A stretch of DNA of 64,000 nucleotides from Actinomadura sp. J1-007. GTDB lineage: Bacteria; Actinomycetota; Actinomycetes; Streptosporangiales; Streptosporangiaceae. The position numbers were made by a program, and so were the translations under genes. Below are positions 25,285 through 33,653 of this stretch, one piece after another; position 1 is the first letter of the stretch; each line of letters opens with the position of its first letter. The notes under the pieces are model-generated. The model did not search any database, was not told the DNA's origin, and saw only the letters and a list, made by a program, of their open reading frames with translations. The stretch is from the NCBI RefSeq assembly GCF_009793335.1, contig NZ_WING01000001.1, forward strand, positions 3,720,001-3,784,000, given 5' to 3'.

Positions 25285-25904
25285 ATGGACGCCCGGACAT
25301 GGGACGAGATGTACCGCAGCCGCGGCCAGGTCTTCAGCGGCGACCCCAACGGGGTCCTCGTCGCCGAGGCCGCCGGCCTGCCGCTGGGACGAGCGCTCGA
25401 CGTCGGATGCGGCGAAGGCGCCGACGCCCTCTGGCTGGCGCGAGGAGGCTGGCAGGTCACCGCGGCCGACATCTCCCGTACCGCCCTGGAACGCGCCGCC
25501 GCGGCCGACACCGCCCACCGCGTGACCTGGACCCGGGCCGACCTGGCCGTCGCGCCGCCCCGGCCGGCGCGTTCGACCTGGTGTCGGTCCAGTACTTCCC
25601 GCTCCGGAAGGAGCCGGGCCACACCGCGCTGCGCGGCCTGCTGAACGCCGTCGCGCCCGGCGGCACCCTGCTCTTCGCCACCCACGACTCCGCCGACCTG
25701 GCCCGGCACGGGGAGCACGGCATCGACCCCCGCGACTACTACCGTCCGGACGACATCGCCGGGCTCCTCGGCCGCGACTGGACCGTCCTGATCAACGAGA
25801 CCCGCCCGCGGACCGCGCCCGCCCCCGCCGGGACCCGGCACACCCGCGACGCCGTCCTGCGGGCACGGCGTGAGCGCATGGTGGAGTTCTCGGCCGAAGG
25901 GTAG
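25285..25904 (+). pseudogene. Class I SAM-dependent methyltransferase, single-base frameshift
   Basis: A small-molecule methyltransferase (~206 residues if repaired). The first frame runs from MDARTWDEMYRSRGQVFSGD through the SAM motif RALDVGCGEGADALWLARGG to DLAVAPP; the downstream frame carries AGAFDLVSVQYFPLRK, then LNAVAPGGTLLFATHD and ends at VEFSAEG. The junction is the C4 run 25558-25561, where one extra C restores the conserved AFDLV segment. GGAGG precedes the ATG at 25285. Similar proteins are called tellurite-resistance or thiopurine-type methyltransferases. Whether the shift is real or a sequence error cannot be told. Confidence 0.8.
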
Positions 25905-25909
25905 GTCAC

Positions 25910-27292
25910 GTGGGTGTGGGCCTGGTGGCCGATCGGCGCGGTCGGGGGGCCAGTACTCGGATGGGAACGGGGCCGATGGACGAGGACCGCGGTATCGAGC
26001 GGATGCTGACCGCGCTGCTGGACGCCAGCCACGAGGCGTCGATGGAGCAGGTGCCGGGGCTGGTCGCCGAGCACGCGCGGCACGCCGGGCTGGACGAGGT
26101 GCTGATCTACCTGGCCGACCTCCAGGAGACCGTGCTGCGGCAGCTCACCGGGCACGGGATCGACGCGGGGCAGGGCGCCGATCCCGAGCTGGCGGAGCTG
26201 CGGGTCGACGGCACGATGGCCGGACGGGCGTTCCAGCAGGTGCGCATGCTGGCCACGAAGGGCTCGGAGGAGGACGGCGCGGACTGCTGGTGGGTGCCGC
26301 TGCTCGACGGCACCGAACGCGTCGGCGTGCTGCGGGTCACCGTTCACCGCGACGGCGCCGGGCCGCGGGTGGAGGAGCGGCTGCGGCATCTGGCGTCGCT
26401 GACGGCGCTGATGGTGGTGAGCTGCCGCCCGTACAGCGACTCCTACCCGAGGCTGGTGCGGACGCGGCCGATGCACGTGGCCGCCGAGATGCAGTGGAAC
26501 CTGATGCCGCCGCTGACCTGCGCGACCCCGCAGATGGTGATCGGCGCGGCGCTGGAACCGGCCTACGAGGTCGGCGGGGACGCCTTCGACTACGCCATCG
26601 CCGACGGCAACGTCCATCTGGCGGTCTTCGACGCGATGGGCCACGACGTGTCCGCCGGGCTGACGGCGAACCTGGCCATGGCCTGCTGCCGCAACCAGCG
26701 CCGCCAGGGCACCGGCCTGGCCGAGACCAGCATCGCCATCGAACGCACCCTGATCGAGGAGTTCGGCGACGACACCCGGTTCGTCACCGCGATCATCGCC
26801 GACCTGGACACCACCACCGGCCTGTTCACCTGGGTCAACCGCGGGCACCACCCGCCTGTGGTCATCCGCGGCGGCCGGTGGACGACCACCCTGCCGTGCC
26901 CGCCCGCGCACCCCATGGGGCTGGACCTCGGAGGCGAGGTCCCGATGTGCAGCGAGCAGCTTGAACCGGGGGACCGGGTCCTGCTCTACACCGACGGCAT
27001 CACCGAAGCCCGCAACAGCCACGGCCGGGAGTTCGGCCTCCACCGCTTCGTCGACTTCATCATCCGGCACAGCGCCGACGGCCTCCCCGTCCCCGAGACC
27101 CTGCGCCGCCTGATCCGCGCCATCCTGGAGTACCACGACCACCGGCTCCAGGACGACGCCACCGTTTTGGTCCTCGAATGGGACGGCCCCCACCACACCC
27201 GCCCGCCCACCGACAGGGCCGAGACCCTCGACCCCGCCCCCGTCAGAGGATCGGTGTCGCCGCGTCCCGCCTCCCGGGCGGGCGACGCCTGA
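25910..27292 (+). CDS. SpoIIE-type PP2C Ser/Thr phosphatase with N-terminal GAF-like sensor
   Basis: A 460-residue signalling phosphatase. Residues ~30-175 look like a GAF-type sensor; residues ~195-425 are the PP2C/SpoIIE domain: AYEVGGDAFDYA near 222 (metal-binding Asp), FDAMGHDVSAGLTANL near 242, ITAIIADLDTTTG-type strand near 290, LYTDGITEARN near 360 and DDATVLVLEW near 417. It would dephosphorylate an anti-anti-sigma (STAS) protein in a partner-switching cascade. The GTG at 25910 has GAAGGGTAGG upstream and lies 5 bp after the methyltransferase stop; ATG 25976 is an alternative. A lone STAS gene lies 20 kb away. Confidence 0.88.
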   Translation: MGVGLVADRRGRGASTRMGTGPMDEDRGIERMLTALLDASHEASMEQVPGLVAEHARHAGLDEVLIYLADLQETVLRQLTGHGIDAGQGADPELAELRVDGTMAGRAFQQVRMLATKGSEEDGADCWWVPLLDGTERVGVLRVTVHRDGAGPRVEERLRHLASLTALMVVSCRPYSDSYPRLVRTRPMHVAAEMQWNLMPPLTCATPQMVIGAALEPAYEVGGDAFDYAIADGNVHLAVFDAMGHDVSAGLTANLAMACCRNQRRQGTGLAETSIAIERTLIEEFGDDTRFVTAIIADLDTTTGLFTWVNRGHHPPVVIRGGRWTTTLPCPPAHPMGLDLGGEVPMCSEQLEPGDRVLLYTDGITEARNSHGREFGLHRFVDFIIRHSADGLPVPETLRRLIRAILEYHDHRLQDDATVLVLEWDGPHHTRPPTDRAETLDPAPVRGSVSPRPASRAGDA

Positions 27293-27327
27293 TCACCGGC
27301 GGGCCCGCGCGGTGCCGGTGCGGGCGG

Positions 27328-27699
27328 TCACTCGCCGCCGCTCCGCTCCGGATTCTGCAACTGGAAGAAATTGCTTTGCGAGCCGTCCTTCTTATGCTCC
27401 TGGTAAAGGAAGTTGAGTTTGCGTTCCTCGAACGTACGGAACCAGTCCTCCCAGGAGATGTGGACCAGGTCGTCGCCGCCGTATCCGGGGAAGTCGAAGA
27501 GCAGCCTGCCGGGACGGCCGTCGTACTCGCTGCCCGGCACGGTCGCGGGCTGGGCGTCGCGCTCGTTCGCCCAGCGGCGGATGACGTCCTGGTCGGTGGT
27601 GATCAGGCTGCGTCCGGCCCGTTCCTCATGCTCGTACGGCGAGTCCACCTGCTGCTGGTAGCGGTGCTCGCCCTGGACGGGGTGCCCCGAATCGGCCAT
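27328..27699 (-). CDS. Conserved hypothetical protein
   Basis: A 123-residue soluble protein of a widespread uncharacterised group. Conserved-looking parts are ITTDQDVIRRWANERDAQPA, then GRLLFDFPGYGGDD and WEDWFRTFEERKLNFLYQEH. It is rich in aromatic and charged residues and has no signal peptide or membrane segment. Relatives are sometimes named for glucan branching enzyme, but nothing here supports that. It is a single gene between the phosphatase and the response regulator. Confidence 0.75.
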   Translation of the reverse strand: MADSGHPVQGEHRYQQQVDSPYEHEERAGRSLITTDQDVIRRWANERDAQPATVPGSEYDGRPGRLLFDFPGYGGDDLVHISWEDWFRTFEERKLNFLYQEHKKDGSQSNFFQLQNPERSGGE

Positions 27700-27830
27700 C
27701 GTCGTGTCCTAACGCTGCGTCATGTTCGATATGCGGTACTGGAAGCATTACCCGGTGTGATCGTCGCTTAACTCGCGGGCACGGCGGCTGCCGGTGGGCA
27801 CGCGGCGCCGTGGGGGCGTCGGGCCGCAGG

Positions 27831-28490
27831 TCAGTCGCGGCGCGGGGTGACGAGGCCGGACTCGTAGGCGAACACCACGAGCTGGGCGCGGTCCCTGGCG
27901 CCCAGCTTGGTCATCGCCCTGCTGACGTGCGTCTTCGCGGTCGTCGGGCTGATCACCATGTGGACGGCGATCTCGTCGTTGGACAGGCCGCGGGCCACCA
28001 GCGCGGTGACCTCGCGCTCGCGGTTGGTCAGCACGTCGAGCGCGCCGGGCGCGGGGCCGGGGCGGCGGGCGACGTACTCGCCGATCAGGCGGCGGGTGAT
28101 CGCGGGGGACAGCAGCGCGTCGCCGCGGGCCGCGACCCGTACGCCCTGGAGCAGGTCGGCGGGCTCGGTGTCCTTGACCATGAAGCCGCAGGCGCCGGCG
28201 CGCAGCGCGTTGAAGACGTACTCGTCCAGGCCGTAGTTGGTGAGGATCACGACGTGGACGCCGCTCAGCCGCGCGTCGGCGGCGATCAGCCGGGTGGCCT
28301 CGATGCCGTCCATCACCGGCATCTGGATGTCGACCAGGGCGACGTCGGGCCGGTGTTCGAGGGCGAGCGCGACGCCCTGCTCGCCGTCCGCGGCCTCGGC
28401 CACCACCTCCAGGTCGTCCTCGATCTCCAGCAGGGCCCGGAAGCCGCCGCGGATGAGCGCCTGGTCGTCCACGAGCAGCACGCGGATCAC
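27831..28490 (-). CDS. NarL/LuxR-type response regulator
   Basis: A 219-residue response regulator. The receiver domain (residues 1-120) shows the acidic pair VLLVDDQ, the phospho-acceptor Asp in VALVDIQMPVMDGIEA near 54, Thr in VILTNYG and Lys in GFMVKDTEPADLL. The C-terminal LuxR helix-turn-helix is LTNREREVTALVARGLSN, then VSPTTAKTHVSRAMTKL-like (with I for V). GTG at 28490 overlaps the kinase stop as GTGA and has GGGGAG upstream, so the two are translationally coupled. It likely controls the divergent efflux block starting at 29923. Confidence 0.92.
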   Translation of the reverse strand: MIRVLLVDDQALIRGGFRALLEIEDDLEVVAEAADGEQGVALALEHRPDVALVDIQMPVMDGIEATRLIAADARLSGVHVVILTNYGLDEYVFNALRAGACGFMVKDTEPADLLQGVRVAARGDALLSPAITRRLIGEYVARRPGPAPGALDVLTNREREVTALVARGLSNDEIAVHMVISPTTAKTHVSRAMTKLGARDRAQLVVFAYESGLVTPRRD

Positions 28491-29629
28491 GACGGCTCCC
28501 CGAGGGGCAGCTCGGCGCGCACGGTGAAGCCGCCCTCGGCGCGGGGCTCGGCCCGCAGCCGTCCGCCGAGCGCCGCGACGCGCTCGCGCATGCCGAGCAG
28601 GCCCGTGCCGGGGACGGGCGGCGCGTCCGGGTCGGCCTTGCCGTCGTCGTCGATCCGCACGACCAGCTCCCCGTCCGCGTAGTCGATGCGCACCGCCGCG
28701 GCGGCGTCGCCCCCGGCGTGCCTGGAGACGTTGGTGAGAGACTCCTGGACGATCCGGTACGCGGCCCGGTCCACCTCGGCGGGCAGCTCCCGGCGCGTGC
28801 CGGAGATCGCCACCGTGGCCCGCAGCCCGGCCGAACGGGCCCGTTCGACCAGGTCGCCGAGCCGGTCGAGGCCGCTGCCCGGGGCGTCGCCGTCGGAACG
28901 GCCGGGATCGCGCAGCACCTCCAGCGTGGCGCGCAGCTCGCGCGTGGCGTCGCCGCTGGCCTCCTGGATGGCGAGCAGCGCGGGCGGCACGTCCTCGCCG
29001 CGCCTGCGCGCCAGGTGGACGGCCACCCCGGCCTGGACCTTGATGATCGAGATGCTGTGGGTGAGCGAGTCGTGCAGCTCCCTGGCGATGCGCAGCCGCT
29101 CCTCGCCCGCGCGCCGCCGGGCCGCCTCCTCGCGGGTGCGCTCGGCCTCCGCGGCCCGCTGCTCGGCCTCCTCCAGGTACGCCTGCCTGTGCCGGGACAC
29201 CGTCGCCACCACGCCGGCCGCGACGAACCAGCCGACCAGCAGCGCGGTGTCCTGGAGGTTCTCCACGACGCCGGCGTCGCGGGGCAGGTTCACCAGGCCG
29301 GTGCCCAGGTAGACCGCGCCCGCCAGCGCCGGGGCCAGGAGATGGCCCGCCCTGACCGCCGCGAACACCGACACCAGCACCGGGAACGAGGCCGCCGGGC
29401 CCGGCTCGATCGTCGCCGCGACGACGAGCATGCAGGGCGTGCTGACGAGCAGCGACACCAGCGGCGCCCGCCGCCAGGCGACGAGCGCGAACGAGCCGGC
29501 GAGCACGGCCGCGAGATCCAGCGCGCCCGCGCTCGGCGTATAGATCACGATGACCGCCAGCAGGACGGCCATCGACGCGGCGAGCAAGCCGTCCTCGGCG
29601 AGCGGCCGCCACCGGTCCAGGAACCTCAT
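28487..29629 (-). CDS. Sensor histidine kinase (DesK/NarX-like HisKA_3)
   Basis: A 380-residue membrane kinase. Residues ~12-150 contain four to five hydrophobic segments with no large extracellular loop, so the signal is probably sensed at or in the membrane. The HisKA_3 box is RLRIARELHDSLTHSISIIK near residue 188 with the phospho-His in ELHDSL, and the ATPase part has RIVQESLTNVSRHA, then VRIDDDGKAD and GTGLLGMRERVAALGG. It is the first gene of the pair with the response regulator and diverges from the MFS/ABC block. Confidence 0.92.
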   Translation of the reverse strand: MRFLDRWRPLAEDGLLAASMAVLLAVIVIYTPSAGALDLAAVLAGSFALVAWRRAPLVSLLVSTPCMLVVAATIEPGPAASFPVLVSVFAAVRAGHLLAPALAGAVYLGTGLVNLPRDAGVVENLQDTALLVGWFVAAGVVATVSRHRQAYLEEAEQRAAEAERTREEAARRRAGEERLRIARELHDSLTHSISIIKVQAGVAVHLARRRGEDVPPALLAIQEASGDATRELRATLEVLRDPGRSDGDAPGSGLDRLGDLVERARSAGLRATVAISGTRRELPAEVDRAAYRIVQESLTNVSRHAGGDAAAAVRIDYADGELVVRIDDDGKADPDAPPVPGTGLLGMRERVAALGGRLRAEPRAEGGFTVRAELPLGEPS

Positions 29630-29703
29630 TCGTGCAGATTAGAGGCTGTTTCAACGAGCAATGTCCGCAGCACGGCGGAAATCAGCACTACTCCCCACGT
29701 AGT

Positions 29704-29793
29704 AGTACGGCCGGTCGTACTTCCCGGGTGCCGTGCGCAGGAGTCTTCCTGCGCACGATGACCGCTGAACGGCCCGGACACCACGATGTCCGG
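29704..29793 (+). promoter_or_regulatory. Cluster of three inverted repeats upstream of the MFS gene
   Basis: Three perfect repeats follow one another: AGTACG-gccggt-CGTACT (29704-29721), GTGCGCAGGA-gtct-TCCTGCGCAC (29733-29756) and CCGGACA-ccacga-TGTCCGG (29774-29793). The second could form a stable RNA hairpin. They lie in the 293-bp divergent region and are candidate sites for the response regulator or another repressor. Confidence 0.5.
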
Positions 29794-29922
29794 CATGCAC
29801 ATGATCGGAGTCAAGGGCCGGTTCCGCCGCGTACCCCCGGGGTGCCGCAGGCCGTCGCCTTCCGCGCCGGGACCCGGCAGGGGCGGGCCCGCGGCCGCGG
29901 GAGCACGGGGGAGTGGGCCGCG

Positions 29923-31389
29923 GTGACCGGTGGAGGGACGGCGGGCGGACGGCCGGGCGTCCGGCCGGGGCTGACGCTCGCCGTGGTGGCCGTCGTGCAG
30001 TTCATGGTGTCGCTGGACCTGTCGGTGGTGAACGTCGGGCTTCCGGAGATCGCCGCCGGGCTCGGCTTCAGCGCGTCCGGCCTGACCTGGGTGATCCACG
30101 CCTACGCGCTCACCTTCGGCGGGCTGCTCCTGCTGGGCGGCAAGGCCGCCGACCGGTACGGGCCCAAGCGGGTCCTGCTGCTCGGGCTCGCGCTGTTCGG
30201 GCTCGCGTCCCTGCTCGGCGGCTTCGCCCAGGAGCCGGGGCACCTGGTCGGCGCCCGCGTCGTCCAGGGCGTCGGGGCGGCCGTGCTGGCTCCGGCCGCG
30301 CTGGCGCTGCTGGCCGCGACGTTCCCCTCGGGCCGGGCCCGCGTCCGGGCGTTCGGCGTGTGGAGCGCGATGAACGCCGCCGGGGCCGCCCTCGGCGTCC
30401 TGATCGGCGGCCTGCTCACCGAGTACGCGAGCTGGCGCTGGGTGATGTTCGTGAACGTGCCGATGGCCGCCGGCGCGCTGGCCCTGGCCTGGCGCGGGGT
30501 CGCCGCCGCGCCGCCCGCGGCCCGCGGCCGCCGTCCGGACGTCCTCGGCGCCGTCCTCGCCACCGCCGGGATGACGCTGCTGGTGTTCGGCGTCGTCCGC
30601 ACCGACCGGTACGCGTGGACGTCGCCGACCACCCTGGCGACCCTCGGGGCCGCCGTCGCGCTGCTGGCCGCGTTCCTCCAGGTCGAACGGACCACCAGGC
30701 GCGAACCGCTCGTCCGGCTCGGCCTGTTCGCCAACCGCGCGGTCGCGGGCGCCAACGCCTACAACCTCCTGGCGGGCGCGGCGATGTCCTCGGCCTTCTA
30801 CTTCGTCTCCCTCTACCTCCAACGGGTCCTCGGCCACGGTCCGGCGCTGACGGGGATCATGTTCCTGCCGCTCGCCGCCGGCGTGATCGTCGGCTCGGCG
30901 CTCGCCGTCAAGCTCGGCTACCGGCTGGCTCCCCGGACCCTGCTGGTCGCCGGCGGGCTCCTGGCGGCCGCCGGGTTCGCCTGGCTGGGCCTGATCAGCC
31001 CGGACGGAACGTTCGCCGCCGACGTCCTCGGCCCCTCGGTCCTCATCAGCGTCGGCTTCGGGCTGTGCCTCGCGCCGGTCGTCTCCACCGCGACCACCGG
31101 CGTCGCGGCGCACGAGACCGGCACCGCGTCCGGCCTGCTCGCCAGCTCCCGCCAGATCGGCGCGTCGCTCGGGCTCGCCGCGCTCGGCACCGCCGCCCAG
31201 CACCGCACCGGACGGGACGTCACGCCCGAGAGCCTCAGCGACGGGTACGCGCTCGGGCTGTCCCTCGGCGCCGTGCTCCTGGCCGGCGCCGTCCTCGTCG
31301 CCCTCACCGTCCTGTGCCGGACCGGCGCGCCCGTACCGGCCGCGACGCGGCAGGGGCAGATGCAGCGCAGGAAGGAAGCCTCGGCATGA
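29923..31389 (+). CDS. MFS drug exporter (DHA2 family, 14 TM type)
   Basis: A 488-residue exporter with about 14 hydrophobic segments. Motif D is seen as SLDLSVVNVGLPEIAAGLG near residue 29, motif A as GKAADRYGPKRVLLLG near 75 and motif C-type GVGAAVLAPAALALL near 113. It would extrude hydrophobic drugs using the proton gradient. The GTG at 29923 has GGGGGAG 9 bp upstream. It overlaps the following cupin gene by 4 bp (ATGA), and lies divergent from a two-component system. The C-terminus is a basic QGQMQRRKEASA tail. Confidence 0.9.
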   Translation: MTGGGTAGGRPGVRPGLTLAVVAVVQFMVSLDLSVVNVGLPEIAAGLGFSASGLTWVIHAYALTFGGLLLLGGKAADRYGPKRVLLLGLALFGLASLLGGFAQEPGHLVGARVVQGVGAAVLAPAALALLAATFPSGRARVRAFGVWSAMNAAGAALGVLIGGLLTEYASWRWVMFVNVPMAAGALALAWRGVAAAPPAARGRRPDVLGAVLATAGMTLLVFGVVRTDRYAWTSPTTLATLGAAVALLAAFLQVERTTRREPLVRLGLFANRAVAGANAYNLLAGAAMSSAFYFVSLYLQRVLGHGPALTGIMFLPLAAGVIVGSALAVKLGYRLAPRTLLVAGGLLAAAGFAWLGLISPDGTFAADVLGPSVLISVGFGLCLAPVVSTATTGVAAHETGTASGLLASSRQIGASLGLAALGTAAQHRTGRDVTPESLSDGYALGLSLGAVLLAGAVLVALTVLCRTGAPVPAATRQGQMQRRKEASA

Positions 31390-31775
31390 CCGTCACCCCG
31401 ATCGACCTGTTCGCGTCCTCCATCGGCCTCCACCAGGGCGGCCGGGTGCACGCCGGGCCGCGGGCGTCCGTCCACGAGCGGGACGGCTGGCGGCTGACGG
31501 CCTTCCACGCGAAGACCGACGCCGACGTCCACGCCGACCACTGGGAGGTCCATCCCGAGGCCGAGGAGGTCCTGTCCTGCCTCATCGGGAAGATCCGCCT
31601 CCACCTCCGTCCGGAACGGCCGGGACAGGAGGAGGAAGTGATCAGGCTGACGGCCGGGACCGCCGCCATCGTCCCGCGCGGGCGATGGCACCGCATCGAG
31701 CTGGACACCCCCAGCAACATCATGGCCGTCACCCTGCCGCGCGGCAGCCGACTGGAAAAGCGAGCCGGAACGTAG
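31386..31775 (+). CDS. Cupin-domain protein
   Basis: A 129-residue single cupin. Residues ~45-115 contain the two cupin motifs: HADHWEVHPEAEEVLSCLIG with His/His/Glu positions near 47-60, and PRGRWHRIELDTPSN with a His near 105, so a metal site is plausible. It starts within the stop codon of the MFS gene (ATGA), so the two are coupled. Its role may be binding or modifying the exported compound, or regulation; there is no DNA-binding domain. Confidence 0.82.
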   Translation: MTVTPIDLFASSIGLHQGGRVHAGPRASVHERDGWRLTAFHAKTDADVHADHWEVHPEAEEVLSCLIGKIRLHLRPERPGQEEEVIRLTAGTAAIVPRGRWHRIELDTPSNIMAVTLPRGSRLEKRAGT

Positions 31776-31805
31776 GCCATGTCAATTGACGGAGAGAAGA
31801 GGACG

Positions 31806-33653
31806 ATGAGCGCTACCGAGCTGGCTCCTGTGGGGGAGAAATCCCAACCCCCGCCGCCGCCGGACGCCGATTCCGCTGATTCCGCGGCGGAGGAAAGTAT
31901 GGCGGGACTGCTGCTTCCCTATTCCGGGGGATTCGCGGCCGTTGTGGTCTTGCAGGTGGTCGGGGCCGTCGCGGGTCTGGCGCCTTTGCTGGCCGTCGTC
32001 GAACTGGGGCGCGTTTTCCTGTCGTCCGATCCGGTCGACCACGACCACGTCTGGACGGTCGTGGCCGTCGGCGCGATCGGGCTGTTCGTCCGGCTGGTGT
32101 TCCAGGCCGCGTCGTCCGGGGTGGGGCACGTTCTGGACGGACGGGTGCAGTTGTCGTTCCGGCGTCGGCTGGCCGCGCGGCTGGGGCGCGTGCCGATCGG
32201 CTGGCTGTCCGCACGTCCGAGGGGCGAGCTGGCCAAGGTGGTGGGGGAGGACGTCAGTGCCGTGCACCCGTTCATCGCCCACGCCCCCGGCGAGCTGATC
32301 TCGGCGTTCGTGGTGCCGCTGGTGTCGCTGGTCTACCTGTTCACCGTCGATTGGCGGATGACGCTCATCACCCTGATCCCGGTGGTGCTGGCGGTGGCGC
32401 TCGTTCCGCTGATGATGACGCCGACCCGGTTGCGCGAGCAGGCGGAGTTCGACACGGCCATGGGACGGATCGCGAACTCGGTCGTCGAATTCGTTCAGGG
32501 CATCGCGGTGGTCAAGGCGTTCGGCGGCGCGGAACGGGCGCACCGCAGGTTCCGGACGGCCACCGACGATTTCGTCACGGTCTTCTACCGGATGGTGCGC
32601 GGCCTTTCCGCGGTCGCCGCGGGAATGCAGGTCGCGCTGTCTCCGCCGTTCGTGCTGCTGGTCGTTCTGGTGGGCGGCGCCGTTCTGGTCACGGACGGCG
32701 GCATGGCGGCGGCGGACCTGCTGCCGTTCCTGCTGCTCGGGCTGGGGCTGACCGCTCCGGTGGCGGCGCTCGGCCACGGTTTCGACGGCCTTCAGGCCGC
32801 CCGGCGCGCGGTCGGCCGGATCCGGGAGGTGCTGGCGGTGCGGCCGCTGCCGGAGCCCGCGCGCCCGGTCGCACCGCGCGGGCACCTGGTGGAGCTGCGG
32901 GACGTCCGCTTCGCCTACCAGGACGGCCACGAGGTACTGCGCGGGATCGACCTGGTGCTGGAGCCGGGGACGGTGACCGCGGTCGTCGGGCCCTCGGGCA
33001 GCGGGAAGTCCACGCTCGTCCAACTGCTGCCGCGGTTCTTCGACCCGACCCACGGAACGGTCTCGCTGGGCGGCGTGGATCTGCGCGAGATCGGCAGCCG
33101 GGAGCTGTACCGGAACGTGTCGTTCGTCTTCCAGGACGTCCGGCTGCTGCGCGCGTCGGTCGCGGACAACATCGCGCTCGCGGTGCCGGACGCCGGCCGC
33201 GACGCCGTGGAGCGCGCCGCGCGGCGGGCGAACATCCACGACCGCATCCTCGAACTGCCGCGCGGCTACGACACGGTGATCGGGGACGAGGCCGGGCTGT
33301 CCGGCGGCGAGGCGCAGCGGATCTCGATCGCGCGCGCCCTGCTCGCCGCCACGCCCGTCCTGGTGCTGGACGAGGCGACCGCGTTCGCCGACCCGCAGAC
33401 CGAGCAGGCCGTCCGCCGGGCGCTCGCGCCGGAGGGCGACCGGAGCGTCCTGGTCATCGCCCACCGGCTGGAGACCATCGCCGACGCCGACACCGTCGTG
33501 ATGCTGGAGAACGGGACGGTCGTCGAGCGCGGCGACCCCTCCGAGCTGCTGGCCCAGGACGGGAGGTTCGCCGCGTTCTGGCGTTCCAACCAGGCCGCGA
33601 TCGCCGACGAGAGCGAAGCCCGCGGCGTACCGCGAGGAGGCGAGGCCCGATGA
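31806..33653 (+). CDS. ABC transporter, fused permease-ATPase half-transporter (IrtA/YbtP-like)
   Basis: A 615-residue half-transporter: a cytoplasmic N-terminus rich in proline, six membrane helices (residues ~30-320), and an ATPase domain (~355-590) with Walker A GPSGSGKST near 400, signature LSGGEAQRISIARALL near 503 and Walker B VLVLDEATAFADPQTE. DEATAFADP is characteristic of the siderophore-type exporters/importers YbtPQ and IrtAB. The ATG at 31806 has GAGAAGAGGA upstream. It overlaps the next half-transporter by ATGA, forming a heterodimer. Substrate is unknown; a siderophore-like or peptide compound is plausible. Confidence 0.88.
   Translation: MSATELAPVGEKSQPPPPPDADSADSAAEESMAGLLLPYSGGFAAVVVLQVVGAVAGLAPLLAVVELGRVFLSSDPVDHDHVWTVVAVGAIGLFVRLVFQAASSGVGHVLDGRVQLSFRRRLAARLGRVPIGWLSARPRGELAKVVGEDVSAVHPFIAHAPGELISAFVVPLVSLVYLFTVDWRMTLITLIPVVLAVALVPLMMTPTRLREQAEFDTAMGRIANSVVEFVQGIAVVKAFGGAERAHRRFRTATDDFVTVFYRMVRGLSAVAAGMQVALSPPFVLLVVLVGGAVLVTDGGMAAADLLPFLLLGLGLTAPVAALGHGFDGLQAARRAVGRIREVLAVRPLPEPARPVAPRGHLVELRDVRFAYQDGHEVLRGIDLVLEPGTVTAVVGPSGSGKSTLVQLLPRFFDPTHGTVSLGGVDLREIGSRELYRNVSFVFQDVRLLRASVADNIALAVPDAGRDAVERAARRANIHDRILELPRGYDTVIGDEAGLSGGEAQRISIARALLAATPVLVLDEATAFADPQTEQAVRRALAPEGDRSVLVIAHRLETIADADTVVMLENGTVVERGDPSELLAQDGRFAAFWRSNQAAIADESEARGVPRGGEAR

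Noticed and set aside
31782..33464. Long minus-strand frame opposite the ABC gene
   Set aside because: Product is Arg/His/Gln-rich and without domains; the plus strand encodes a complete ABC transporter.
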